A DNA stretch of 64,000 nt from NCBI RefSeq assembly GCF_004348115.1, contig NZ_QPFB01000001.1:3054028-3118027 (forward strand), written 5' to 3'. Source of the DNA: Stenotrophomonas sp. ATCM1_4 (GTDB lineage: Bacteria > Pseudomonadota > Gammaproteobacteria > Xanthomonadales > Xanthomonadaceae). The notes under the pieces were generated by a model. It searched no databases, was not told the DNA's origin, and worked only from the letters and a program-made list of their open reading frames with translations. A program made the translations under genes and the position numbers. Positions 10,359 through 20,559 of the stretch are shown here, one piece after another. Positions within the stretch are counted from its first letter, which is position 1. Every line of letters begins with the position of its first letter.

Positions 10359-11156
10359 ATGTGCAACCCGCCGCTTGGACGATTGACAGGCAACCGCCGG
10401 CGACGGTTCAGCGCTGCGATCCTGGCTTTCGTGGGGGCCGCCGGCCATGCTGGCGCCGGAAACCTGCAGGTTGAACCCATCCTGCTGGAGTTCGAACACA
10501 CCCAGCCCGCGCAGATCCTGTGGCTGAGCAACAACGGCACGCAACCGCTGCGCGCGCAGGTGCGCATTCACCAGTGGCAGCAGGCAGATGGCCAGGAGCA
10601 ACTGCTCCCCAGCAACGCCCTGGTGGCCAGCCCACCGATGAGCGAGATCGCCCCCGGGCAGCGCCAACTGGTACGCATCGTGCGCGAACAGGTGCCCCCA
10701 TCGGCCCGCGAGCAGGCTTTCCGGCTGATTGTCGACGAACTACCTGAGCCGGCAGCCCCCACTTCGGCGGGTGGGTTGCAGTTCCTGCTGAGGCATTCGA
10801 TCCCGGTGTTCGTACTACCGGCCGGCACACGGGCACCGCAGCCACCGGCTGGCAAGGCCGCCAACACCGACATCGGCCTGCTGCAGGGCAGTTGGCGGGC
10901 ACAGGGCCGCAGCGCCAGCCTCACCCTGCACAACAACGGCACCGGCCGCATCCGCATCAGTCAGGTGTCGTGGCTGTCGGCCGACGGACGCCGCGTCGAC
11001 ATCACCCCGGGACTGCTGGGTTACGTGCTTGCCGGACAGCAGATGCGATGGACCCTTTCCCTGCCCGAGGCCCTTGCTGCCCATGGCACCCTCCACGCCA
11101 AGCTCAACGACGACACCAGCGCGCAGGCCCTACCGCTGGCCGGCACCGATCGTTAG
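10359..11156 (+). CDS. Periplasmic pilus chaperone (CsuC-like), cassette 2
   Basis: Periplasmic chaperone for the second pilus cassette, 265 aa, the same length as its paralog at 5359. It has a basic n-region (RRRRFS), a hydrophobic core and a cleavage region near GHAGAG, followed by GNLQVEPILLEFEH, LRAQVRIHQWQQADGQ, FRLIVDELPEPA and QFLLRHSIPVFVLP, then the second Ig-like domain with LTLHNNGTGRIRISQ. Starts 13 bases after the pilin stop; the start of the following usher lies inside its 3' end. Confidence 0.9.
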   Translation: MCNPPLGRLTGNRRRRFSAAILAFVGAAGHAGAGNLQVEPILLEFEHTQPAQILWLSNNGTQPLRAQVRIHQWQQADGQEQLLPSNALVASPPMSEIAPGQRQLVRIVREQVPPSAREQAFRLIVDELPEPAAPTSAGGLQFLLRHSIPVFVLPAGTRAPQPPAGKAANTDIGLLQGSWRAQGRSASLTLHNNGTGRIRISQVSWLSADGRRVDITPGLLGYVLAGQQMRWTLSLPEALAAHGTLHAKLNDDTSAQALPLAGTDR

Positions 11157-13503
11157 CGTCGCGCTCGCCATGTCCGCCGGCAAAGCCATGTCCGTGAACG
11201 CCCCTGTGGATGGCGCCACCGCTACTCCCGCCGGCCAAACGGCTCCGGCCGGGCAGGTATTGTTTCTCGAAACCCGGATCAACCACGAACCGAATACCCG
11301 GCTGGCCCGCTTCATCACCCGTGATGGCGTGCTGCTGGCCAGTCCATCCACCCTGCGCGAACTGGGCCTGCGTCCGCCCGCCGCAGCCGATGCATCGGGA
11401 CTGATCGCCCTGCATGCGCTGGCCGGCGTCCGCGTCGATTTCGACGCCTCACTCCAGCAGTTGGACCTGCTCGTGCCAGTGCAGATGCTCGAGCGCCCAC
11501 TCACGCACATTGACTTGGCGCGGCGGCCCATGCTCGGCCCCGATCCCGGCCAACGCAGCCCCGGTGTCCTGCTCAACTACGACCTGTACGGACAGCGCTT
11601 TGCGGGCACAGGCAACTACAACGCGTACAACGAACTGCTCCTGTTCGGCATGGGGCCCGGCCAGTGGAGCACTACGATGTCCAGTGAACTCCACACCGGC
11701 AGCGCCGGCACCGGTATCCGTACCACGCGCCTGGACAGCCGTTGGCAACTGGACATCCCCGACAAGATGCTCACGTTGAGCATCGGCGACACCCTCAGCG
11801 GCGCGCTCGACTGGTCGCGCGCCACGCGCATCGGCGGCATCCGCCTGTCGCGAAATTTCGCCTTGCAGCCGTACCGGGTCACCACGCCCTTGGCGTCCTT
11901 CGCGGGCGAAGCCGTGCTGCCGTCCACCGTCGACCTGTACATCGATGGCATTCGTCAGTCCAGCCAGCAGGTGCTGCCTGGAGGCTTCCAACTCGACGCC
12001 GCACCTTCGATCAACGGCGCAGGCCAGGCACAACTGGTGGTCACCGACATCAATGGCCAACGCCGGACCATGGACTTCGCGCTGTACGCCAGCCCGCGCC
12101 TGCTGCAGGCAGGGCTGTCCGACTGGTCGCTGGAACTCGGCACGCTGCGCCGCGACTATGGCCAGCGCTCGTTCGTCTACGGCAACAAACCGGTGGCCAG
12201 TGCCAGCACGCGCCGCGGCCTGGAGGAATGGCTCACGGTGGAAGCCCACGCCGAGGCCAGTGCGGGAATCGCCCAGGCCGGTGCCGGCATGCAGATGCTG
12301 CTGGGCCAACGTGGCGGCATGCTCAGCGCCTCGCTGGCAGCCAGTCAGGCCGGCCCTCGCCAGGGAAGCCAATACGGACTGGGCTATCAATGGGCTTCTC
12401 CATGGCTCTCCCTGGCCGCCAGCACGCTGCGCCGCAGCCAAGGCTTTCGCGATGTCCCGGCGGTTCTTGAGCAGGCGACGCTGCCGCGCCGGACTGACCA
12501 GGCGTATGCCGGCTTCAGCACCCGCTTCGGTCAGTTCGGACTGAGTTACGTGTCCCAACGGCTGCCCGGCGTCGATCCGAGCCGCTACGCCAGCTTCAAC
12601 TGGTCCCGCAGCTCCAGCGGCAACGCGTTGTTGAGCCTGAGCTACAACCGCAACCTGGGAGGCAGCCGCAGCGACAGCGCCTTCCTGTATTGGTCACTGC
12701 CCCTCGACCGCCACACCAGCATCGCCACGTCGGCCCGCCACGGCCTGGACGGCAACAACCTGTCCATGGAAGCCAGCCGTGGCGTTTCCAGCGACCTGGG
12801 CGGCTGGGGTTGGCATGCCCAGACCAGTACGGGCGAGGACCGCAGCGCGCGCGCCGAGGTCACCCGACTCGGCGAGTACGGGCAATGGAGCGCCGGCCTG
12901 GAGCGCACCGACAGCAGCGGTGCCCACTCGACCCTGCTTTATGCCAGCGCCAGCGGCGGCGTGGTCTGGCTGGGCGGATACCTGCAAGCGCTACGACGGG
13001 TCGACGATGCTTTCGCCCTGGTCTCCACCGATGGCATCGGCCATGTGCCGATACACCTGGAGAACCGCATGGTCGGGACCACCGACGCCCGCGGCTATCT
13101 GCTGGTCACGCCGCTGAACGCCTGGCAGCACAACCAGCTCTCGATCGACCCCCAACAACTGCCGGCGGACATGCTGATCAAGGCGACCCGCATTGATGTC
13201 GTCCCCGCCTCCCGCAGCGGGGCCAAGGTGAGTTTCGCGATGCGCCGCACCCTGTCCCTGCAATTCGGCATCCGTGACCGCCACGGCCAATGGCTGCCGG
13301 CCGGCAGCCACATCATCCTGCAAGCCGAGGGCAGTGCGCCCATTGCGCTCAGCGTGGGTCATGAAGGCAAGGTCTATGTGCAGGATCCCCCCGCACAGGC
13401 ACGCCTCCATTTCGATGGCGGCGATGCCGCGTGCCACGCCGCGCTGCCGGTTGTCCCGGCCCGCGAAGGCCACTTCGAACTTGCCGACGTGATATGCCGA
13501 TGA
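11083..13503 (+). CDS. Outer-membrane usher (FimD/CsuD-like), cassette 2
   Basis: Second usher, 806 aa from the ATG at 11083, which overlaps the chaperone by 74 bases. The N-terminus carries a basic stretch (ARRPYRWP) and then a hydrophobic segment; an internal ATG at 11170 would leave almost no signal sequence. Conserved stretches shared with usher 1 include GVLLNYDLYGQRF, LDWSRATRIGGIRLSRNF, DLYIDGIRQSSQQVLPGGF, VVTDINGQRRTMDF, SAFLYWSLPLDRH and the end FELADVICR. The two ushers look collinear from end to end, which supports duplication of the entire cassette. Confidence 0.9.
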   Translation: MAPSTPSSTTTPARRPYRWPAPIVSVALAMSAGKAMSVNAPVDGATATPAGQTAPAGQVLFLETRINHEPNTRLARFITRDGVLLASPSTLRELGLRPPAAADASGLIALHALAGVRVDFDASLQQLDLLVPVQMLERPLTHIDLARRPMLGPDPGQRSPGVLLNYDLYGQRFAGTGNYNAYNELLLFGMGPGQWSTTMSSELHTGSAGTGIRTTRLDSRWQLDIPDKMLTLSIGDTLSGALDWSRATRIGGIRLSRNFALQPYRVTTPLASFAGEAVLPSTVDLYIDGIRQSSQQVLPGGFQLDAAPSINGAGQAQLVVTDINGQRRTMDFALYASPRLLQAGLSDWSLELGTLRRDYGQRSFVYGNKPVASASTRRGLEEWLTVEAHAEASAGIAQAGAGMQMLLGQRGGMLSASLAASQAGPRQGSQYGLGYQWASPWLSLAASTLRRSQGFRDVPAVLEQATLPRRTDQAYAGFSTRFGQFGLSYVSQRLPGVDPSRYASFNWSRSSSGNALLSLSYNRNLGGSRSDSAFLYWSLPLDRHTSIATSARHGLDGNNLSMEASRGVSSDLGGWGWHAQTSTGEDRSARAEVTRLGEYGQWSAGLERTDSSGAHSTLLYASASGGVVWLGGYLQALRRVDDAFALVSTDGIGHVPIHLENRMVGTTDARGYLLVTPLNAWQHNQLSIDPQQLPADMLIKATRIDVVPASRSGAKVSFAMRRTLSLQFGIRDRHGQWLPAGSHIILQAEGSAPIALSVGHEGKVYVQDPPAQARLHFDGGDAACHAALPVVPAREGHFELADVICR

Positions 13504-14513
13504 GCCGCTGGCATCGCCGGGCATCCCGCCGGTCGCCAGGCCGGACGGTACGGTTGTCTGCTTTCCTGTTGGCCAGTCTCCCGCTATCGGTCCCTGCCCA
13601 GAGCTGCTCGGTCACCAGCCCGATACAGCTGAATTTCGGCACCGTCACCTCGGCAGGCAGAAGTGACGCGCAAACCACCCTGCAACTTACCTGCCAAGGG
13701 CCCGCCGATCTATGGTCGATCCTGCCCGCGCAGTTCAGCGTCTGCGTGTTCGTCGGTGAAGGCACGCCCGCTGGCATCGCCCCCCGGCGCATGAGCAATG
13801 GCAACGGCGCCTTCATGAATTACGACCTGTATGCGGATCCGGCACGCACCCAACTGGTCGGCCCTCTGGGGAGCGCCTATCCCGTCTACAGCCTCAGCTT
13901 CGATGTGGGCGTCCGCCAGTCGCGCCAGCTCAGCATCCCCCTGTATGGCCGCGTACCCGCGGGGCAGAACCTGCCGGCCGCCTTCCCATATCTGGGCACT
14001 CCCGGCGCCTCCGTGGTCCGCTACAGCTACGGCTACGTGCTCACCCCAAGCGTGGACAATTGCCGCAACGGGGCGGCCGGTGCCGGTGGCGGTGCCGGCC
14101 AGGCCAATTTCACCTGGGCGGGGGTAAATGCCCTCTACACCAACAGCTGTCGCATCAACGCTGCCAGCGACATGGATTTCGGCCGCAGCGACGGCCTGGC
14201 CAGCCCCCGCGAACAGACCTCCACGATCAGCCTGCAATGCCCGATCGGCGCACCATGGAACGTCACGCTGAACGATGGCGCCAATGCCAACGGCAGCACC
14301 CGGCGCATGGCATCGGCAGGCAACCGCATCACCTACGAGTTGTACCGGGATGCAAACCGGCTGGAACGCTGGGGCAGCTCGCCGGCCTCCGGCGTTGCGG
14401 GTACCGGCAGTGAGAACCCGAGCATCCTGACCGTCTATGGCCGCATCCCCGCCCAACCCGGCACCCGCGCCGGCAGCTACACGGACACCGTGACCGTGAC
14501 CCTGACCTACTGA
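13500..14513 (+). CDS. Two-domain Csu tip adhesin (CsuE-like), cassette 2
   Basis: Tip adhesin of the second cassette, 337 aa, starting in a 4-base overlap with the usher stop. Signal peptide of about 28 residues (ending SVPAQ), SCPU domain 1 ([19 protein letters not shown] through YSYGYVLTP) and SCPU domain 2 ([18 protein letters not shown] through [11 protein letters not shown]). The domains align with those of 8497-9549 without large gaps. No clear terminator follows; the rpsB promoter begins only 44 bases after the stop. Confidence 0.87.
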   Translation: MSRWHRRASRRSPGRTVRLSAFLLASLPLSVPAQSCSVTSPIQLNFGTVTSAGRSDAQTTLQLTCQGPADLWSILPAQFSVCVFVGEGTPAGIAPRRMSNGNGAFMNYDLYADPARTQLVGPLGSAYPVYSLSFDVGVRQSRQLSIPLYGRVPAGQNLPAAFPYLGTPGASVVRYSYGYVLTPSVDNCRNGAAGAGGGAGQANFTWAGVNALYTNSCRINAASDMDFGRSDGLASPREQTSTISLQCPIGAPWNVTLNDGANANGSTRRMASAGNRITYELYRDANRLERWGSSPASGVAGTGSENPSILTVYGRIPAQPGTRAGSYTDTVTVTLTY

Positions 14514-14556
14514 TCCGCCCGTCTGCCTGCCCCCGGGCGCCGCCGGGTCTGGCAAT

Positions 14557-14585
14557 TTGCGGCCGACACCCGCTGCCGCTATACT
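14557..14585 (+). promoter_or_regulatory. Sigma-70 type promoter of rpsB-tsf
   Basis: TTGCGG at 14557-14562 and TATACT at 14580-14585 with a 17-base spacer. This is the best sigma-70 match seen in the window, and it precedes a highly expressed ribosomal protein gene. Transcription would start near 14592. Confidence 0.7.
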
Positions 14586-14591
14586 TCGCGA

Positions 14592-14800
14592 GCTTTGCCG
14601 GGCCCTGCCCTGCCAAATGCCGCCCACGCCGTGCGTCATCGGTGAATCCACACCCTTCGCCCCCATCCGTGCCGGGGTGCCCTGCCAGTCAGGGTTCGGC
14701 CACGGAGGCGTCGGGGAAGCCCAACCCCGGAACCTACCGCTTCAATGCGGACTGCCCTCCCTTTTACCCGGCAGCCGGTTCCCCGTCAGGAGTTTTTGCA
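14592..14800 (+). promoter_or_regulatory. Long 5' leader of rpsB, probable S2 autoregulatory region
   Basis: About 209 bases of untranslated leader between the predicted transcription start and the rpsB ATG, ending in a TCAGGAG ribosome binding site at 14786-14792. In Gammaproteobacteria rpsB is known to be repressed by S2 binding to its leader, and a leader this long fits that role. It contains several GC-rich self-complementary stretches, for example around 14676-14700 and 14713-14740, but I did not fold it. Confidence 0.45.
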
Positions 14801-15607
<807 letters not shown>

Positions 15608-15615
15608 TACACCCG

Positions 15616-15638
15616 GCGGGCGCAGCCCCTGCGCCCGC
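15616..15638 (+). promoter_or_regulatory. Hairpin between rpsB and tsf
   Basis: Perfect 10-base arms (GCGGGCGCAG at 15616-15625, CTGCGCCCGC at 15629-15638) around a CCC loop, 8 bases after the rpsB stop. There is no T-run, so it is more likely a partial attenuator or an RNA-stability element than a full terminator. It could set the S2:EF-Ts ratio. Confidence 0.5.
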
Positions 15639-15741
15639 TCTCCCTGTACCGGCAGCCCAGCGCGCCGGCTTCTGACAGGGCCACGTAACAACGGCCGGCG
15701 ACCATTGCCGGCCTGCCCCTTTCTATTCGTGAGGAAATTCC

Positions 15742-16620
<879 letters not shown>

Positions 16621-16647
16621 TCCCTGCCTGAGCCCGCAACACCCGAA

Positions 16648-16680
16648 GAAGCCGCGGACCTCCGCGGCTTCTTTGTTTTT
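16648..16680 (+). terminator. Rho-independent terminator after tsf
   Basis: Stem GAAGCCGCGG / CCGCGGCTTC with an ACCT loop, followed by TTTGTTTTT. A classical intrinsic terminator 27 bases downstream of the tsf stop. Confidence 0.92.
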
Positions 16681-16793
16681 CCGCAAACCGAAGCACGCGG
16701 GAAGTGCAACCACTTTCATGCAAAACCATGACGCCCCTTTCATATTCGGGGGGTGTCTGTATGCTTTGAGGGATTGCCTCCTGCCTGCCTGTC

Positions 16794-18305
16794 ATGTCGC
16801 CCGAGCTCAACGCTGCACTGTCCCTCTGCCGCAACCTGCCCTCGCCGCCTGCCATCGCCGTCCGCCTGATCGAGCTGGCGCAGGATCCGGAGACCGATAT
16901 CGCCACCGCGGCCGATGTCATTGCACTGGATATGGGCCTGAGCGCGCGCATGATGCGCATCGCCAACTCCCCGCTCTACGCCAGCCGCCGCCGCATCGAG
17001 AACCTCGGCCAGGCGCTGACCATGCTCGGCCTCAACGCCACCCTGCAGCTCGCACTGGGTTTCAGTCTCTCGCGGGCCCTGGAGGACGACGCACGCAACG
17101 CGCAACTGCATGAGGCGGTCTGGCGCCGCGGCATCCTCAGCGCACTGGGCGCCCGCTACCTGGGCCTGGCCATCGGCGTGCGCCGCCTCGAGGAACTGAT
17201 GCTGGCCGGGCTGCTGCAGGACATCGGCATCCTGGCCCTGCTGCAGGTCCGGGCCGACAGCTACCCAGCCATCCTGGCCGATGCCACCAGCAACGACGGC
17301 CTGCTCGACCACGAGCGCGCCCTGTTCGACTGCACCCACGCCGACATTGGTGCGCGGCTGGTCGAGATGTGGGGCCTGCCCCACTACCTCACCCATGCCA
17401 TCGCGCACAGCGAACCCCCGGCCGAACCGGCCGACCCGTTCGAACGCTGCGTGGCGCTGTCCGGCGCGCTGGCCGAGATGTGGCTGGCCGACGACGTCGA
17501 CGCAGCCCGTGCCCACGCGCTGAACCTGGTCCACACCCAGCTGGGCCTGGACAGCGCCCAGTTCGAGCAGGTCCTGCAGCAGATGAGCCAGATGCTGCCG
17601 GAAATCAGCGCACTGTTCGACATCCCGGTCCCCTCGCCGGCACGCATCACCTACCTGCTCGACCACGCCAGCGAGCTGATGGCCTTGCGCAACCTGCGCG
17701 AACTGCAGGACGCCAGCGCCTCCCACCGCCGCGCCGACGATTTCGAGGCCCAGGCCCGGCGCCTGTCCGAACAGGCCCACCTGGATGCCCTGACCGGCGT
17801 GCTCAACCGGCGCCAGCTGGAGGTCGTGCTGGAACAGGAGTTCACCCGCGCCAGCGCCGCCGCCCGGCCGCTGTCGGTGGCCTTCATCGACCTGGACGAC
17901 TTCAAGAAGATCAACGACCAGCACGGCCACCTGGTCGGCGACCAGGTGCTGCAGGCCTTCGCCAGCCGGCTGCAGGGCCAGCTGCGCGGCACCGACACCG
18001 TCGCCCGCTTCGGCGGCGAGGAGTTCGTGGTGCTGTTCCCGGGCGCGAACGAGCAGATCGCGGTGGAAGTGATCCGCCGCGTGCTGCAGGTCATCACCCA
18101 GACCCCGATGGCCATCGTCAACGAGGCACCGCTGTACGTCACCTTCTCCGCCGGGGTGGCCACCCACGGCGCCTACGAGCGCTTCAGCGACACCCGCGGC
18201 CTGCTCCAGGCCGCCGACGACGTGCTCTACCGCTCCAAGAACCTGGGGCGCAACCGGGTCATCGCCCGCGCACCGTCCCCGGTGTCGCAACCGTCCGCCT
18301 GCTGA
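16794..18305 (+). CDS. HDOD domain - GGDEF diguanylate cyclase
   Basis: Predicted cytosolic signalling protein, 503 aa. The N-terminal half is an HDOD domain (LPSPPAIAVRLIELAQDPETDI, MGLSARMMRIANSPLYASRR, LQDIGILALLQV), and the C-terminal half is a GGDEF domain (LTGVLNRRQLE, IDLDDFKKINDQHGH). The active-site motif reads GGEEF at residues 407-411, a form known to be catalytically competent, and RGTD at 398-401, five residues before it, fits an inhibitory I-site. No membrane segments. It stands alone between tsf and pyrH, which are adjacent in E. coli. Likely makes c-di-GMP; the signal sensed by the HDOD part is unknown. Confidence 0.9.
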   Translation: MSPELNAALSLCRNLPSPPAIAVRLIELAQDPETDIATAADVIALDMGLSARMMRIANSPLYASRRRIENLGQALTMLGLNATLQLALGFSLSRALEDDARNAQLHEAVWRRGILSALGARYLGLAIGVRRLEELMLAGLLQDIGILALLQVRADSYPAILADATSNDGLLDHERALFDCTHADIGARLVEMWGLPHYLTHAIAHSEPPAEPADPFERCVALSGALAEMWLADDVDAARAHALNLVHTQLGLDSAQFEQVLQQMSQMLPEISALFDIPVPSPARITYLLDHASELMALRNLRELQDASASHRRADDFEAQARRLSEQAHLDALTGVLNRRQLEVVLEQEFTRASAAARPLSVAFIDLDDFKKINDQHGHLVGDQVLQAFASRLQGQLRGTDTVARFGGEEFVVLFPGANEQIAVEVIRRVLQVITQTPMAIVNEAPLYVTFSAGVATHGAYERFSDTRGLLQAADDVLYRSKNLGRNRVIARAPSPVSQPSAC

Positions 18306-18354
18306 ACCGGCGGGCGGCAATTCCCGCGAATTGTCGCCGCACTGCAACAAAGCT

Positions 18355-18384
18355 CTGACTGTACGACCCGGGTTCCGTTAGAAT
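18355..18384 (+). promoter_or_regulatory. Candidate promoter of pyrH
   Basis: CTGACT at 18355-18360 and TAGAAT at 18379-18384 with an 18-base spacer, 30 bases before the pyrH ATG. Partial matches to both boxes. Confidence 0.4.
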
Positions 18385-18414
18385 TCCCGCGTTTTCCAGC
18401 CACCAGAGGTCGTC

Positions 18415-19143
18415 ATGTCCAAACTCGCCTACCAACGCATCCTTCTGAAACTCTCCGGGGAGGCGCTGATGGGAGATGAGGACTACGGCATCGACCCCAA
18501 GATCATCAACCGCCTGGCGCGTGAGGTCATCGAAGCCCAGCAGGCCGGTGCCGAAGTGGCGCTGGTGATCGGCGGCGGCAACATCTTCCGCGGCGCCGGC
18601 CTGGCCGCCGGCGGCATGGACCGCGTCACCGGCGACCAGATGGGCATGCTGGCCACGGTCATCAACGCGCTGGCCATGCAGGACGCGCTGGAGAAGCTCG
18701 GCGCCAAGGCGCGCGTGATGAGCGCGATCAAGATCAACGACGTGTGCGAGGACTACATCCGCCGCCGCGCCATCCGCCACCTGGAAAAGGGCCGCCTGGT
18801 GATCTTCGCCGCCGGCGTCGGCAGCCCGTTCTTCACCACCGACTCCGGTGCCGCGCTGCGCGCCATCGAGATCGGCGCGGACCTGCTGCTCAAGGCCACC
18901 AAGGTCGACGGCGTCTACGACAAGGACCCGAACAAGCACGCCGACGCGGTCCGCTACGACACCCTGAGCTACGACCAGGTCATCAGCCAGGGCCTGGAAG
19001 TGATGGACACCGCCGCCTTCGCCCTGGCCCGAGACAGCGACCTGCCGCTGCGCGTGTTCGACATGGGCCAGCCGGGCGAACTGCTCAAGATCCTGCACGG
19101 CGAGAACATCGGCACCCTCGTCCACGGCCGCGACGCACACTGA
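18415..19143 (+). CDS. pyrH: Uridylate kinase (UMP kinase)
   Basis: Hexameric bacterial UMP kinase that makes UDP from UMP and ATP. It is 242 aa, with the family's N-terminal [15 protein letters not shown], the nucleotide loop [14 protein letters not shown], the [16 protein letters not shown] helix, GTG-like [20 protein letters not shown], and [13 protein letters not shown] near the ATP site. An AGAGGT ribosome binding site precedes the ATG. Next to frr as in most Gammaproteobacteria. Confidence 0.98.
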   Translation: MSKLAYQRILLKLSGEALMGDEDYGIDPKIINRLAREVIEAQQAGAEVALVIGGGNIFRGAGLAAGGMDRVTGDQMGMLATVINALAMQDALEKLGAKARVMSAIKINDVCEDYIRRRAIRHLEKGRLVIFAAGVGSPFFTTDSGAALRAIEIGADLLLKATKVDGVYDKDPNKHADAVRYDTLSYDQVISQGLEVMDTAAFALARDSDLPLRVFDMGQPGELLKILHGENIGTLVHGRDAH

Positions 19144-19182
19144 CCTTCCACGGTTCCGGTCCGATGGAGGGGGGTCTTCGCC

Positions 19183-19188
19183 TATAAT
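19183..19188 (+). promoter_or_regulatory. Isolated consensus -10 box before frr
   Basis: A perfect TATAAT 34 bases before the frr ATG, but with no acceptable -35 box at 16-18 bases upstream (TCCGAT at the 17-base position). It may add transcription of frr and the genes behind it, or be fortuitous. Confidence 0.3.
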
Positions 19189-19221
19189 CGCCCGGTTCCA
19201 GCACCATCAAGGATTCGGGCG

Positions 19222-19779
19222 ATGATCAACGACATCAAAACCACGGCGCAGACGCGCATGGCAAAGAGCCTCGACGCTCTGCGCCACACCCTCACCACCA
19301 TCCGTACCGGCCGTGCCTCCCCGGCGCTGCTGGACGGCATCAAGGTCAAGGCCTACGGCACCGACACCCCGCTGAACCAGGTGGCCAGCATCAGCGTGTC
19401 CGAAGGCCGCTCGCTGGTCATCACCCTGTTCGACAAGAACATGATCAAGGAAGTCGAGAAGGCCATCTACGCCTCGGACATCGGCATCACGCCCACCACC
19501 ATGGGCACGGTGATCCGCCTGAATCTGCCGCCGCTCACCGAGGAGCGCCGCAAGGAACTGGCCAAGTCGGTCAGCAAGGAAGGCGAGGAGACCAAGGTCG
19601 GCATCCGCAACATCCGTCGCGATGCCAACCAGGACGTGGCCAAGCTGCTCAAGGACAAGGCCATCACCGAGGACGACGACCGTCGCGCCCAGGACGACAT
19701 CCAGAAGCTGACCGACAAGGCCATCAAGGACGTCGACGACATCGTCAAGCAGAAAGAACAGGAACTGATGGCGGTCTGA
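19222..19779 (+). CDS. frr: Ribosome recycling factor
   Basis: Splits post-termination ribosomes together with EF-G. It is 185 aa with the complete family pattern: MAKSLDALRHTLTTIRTGRASPALLDGI, YGTDTPLNQVASISV, IGITPTTMGTVIRLNLPPLTEERRKEL and the C-terminal helix LTDKAIKDVDDIVKQKEQELM. Ends 3 bases before the uppS start, so these two are in one transcript. Confidence 0.99.
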   Translation: MINDIKTTAQTRMAKSLDALRHTLTTIRTGRASPALLDGIKVKAYGTDTPLNQVASISVSEGRSLVITLFDKNMIKEVEKAIYASDIGITPTTMGTVIRLNLPPLTEERRKELAKSVSKEGEETKVGIRNIRRDANQDVAKLLKDKAITEDDDRRAQDDIQKLTDKAIKDVDDIVKQKEQELMAV

Positions 19780-19782
19780 CCG

Positions 19783-20559
19783 GTGCCATCCGTCCTGCCC
19801 AGCGGCACACCCGCACCGCGCCTGCCGGGCCACATTGCCATCATCATGGATGGCAATGGGCGCTGGGCGCAGCAACGCCGTCGGCCGCGCATGATCGGCC
19901 ACCGCGCCGGCGCGCGCGCGGTCAACCGCACCATCGACTTCTGCCTGGAACGCGGCATCGCCGCGCTCACCCTGTTCGCGTTCTCCAGTGAAAACTGGGG
20001 CCGCCCGCAGGACGAGGTGGACGCGCTGATGAAGCTGTTCCTCGGCGCGCTGGACCGCGAGGTGGATGAACTCCACCGGCGCGGCGTGCGCGTGCGCTTC
20101 ATCGGCGACCGCTCCCGCTTCGCCGCCAGCATCGTCCAGCGCATGGACAAGGCCGAGCAGCGCACCGCGGCCAACGCCACGATGACCCTGAGCATCGCTG
20201 CCAGCTACGGCGGCCGCCAGGACATCGCCATGGCCGCCCGACGCCTGGCCGAGCAGGTCGCCGCGGGCACGCTGCGCCCCGACCAGGTCGACGAGGCCCT
20301 GCTCGGGCAACACGTCGCCCTGGCCGACATGCCGCCGCCGGACCTGTTCATCCGCACCGGTGGCGACACCCGCATCAGCAACTTCCTGCTGTGGCAGCTG
20401 GCCTATACCGAACTGTGGTTCACCGAGGTGCTGTGGCCGGACTTCGATGCTGCCATCCTTCAACAGGCACTGGATGACTATGCCGGGCGCGAACGCCGCT
20501 TCGGCCTGACCAGCGCCCAGATCGCCGCCGGCAAGGCGGCCGAGAGCGCCCTTCCATGA
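19783..20559 (+). CDS. uppS: Undecaprenyl diphosphate synthase
   Basis: Cis-prenyltransferase that makes the C55 lipid carrier for peptidoglycan and O-antigen. It is 258 aa with HIAIIMDGNGRWAQQRR near the N-terminus (catalytic Asp at about residue 23), FAFSSENWGRP, and the C-terminal DLFIRTGGDTRISNFLLWQLAYTELWFTEVLWPDF signature. Starts with GTG three bases after frr, and its stop overlaps the cdsA ATG by four bases. Confidence 0.97.
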   Translation: MPSVLPSGTPAPRLPGHIAIIMDGNGRWAQQRRRPRMIGHRAGARAVNRTIDFCLERGIAALTLFAFSSENWGRPQDEVDALMKLFLGALDREVDELHRRGVRVRFIGDRSRFAASIVQRMDKAEQRTAANATMTLSIAASYGGRQDIAMAARRLAEQVAAGTLRPDQVDEALLGQHVALADMPPPDLFIRTGGDTRISNFLLWQLAYTELWFTEVLWPDFDAAILQQALDDYAGRERRFGLTSAQIAAGKAAESALP

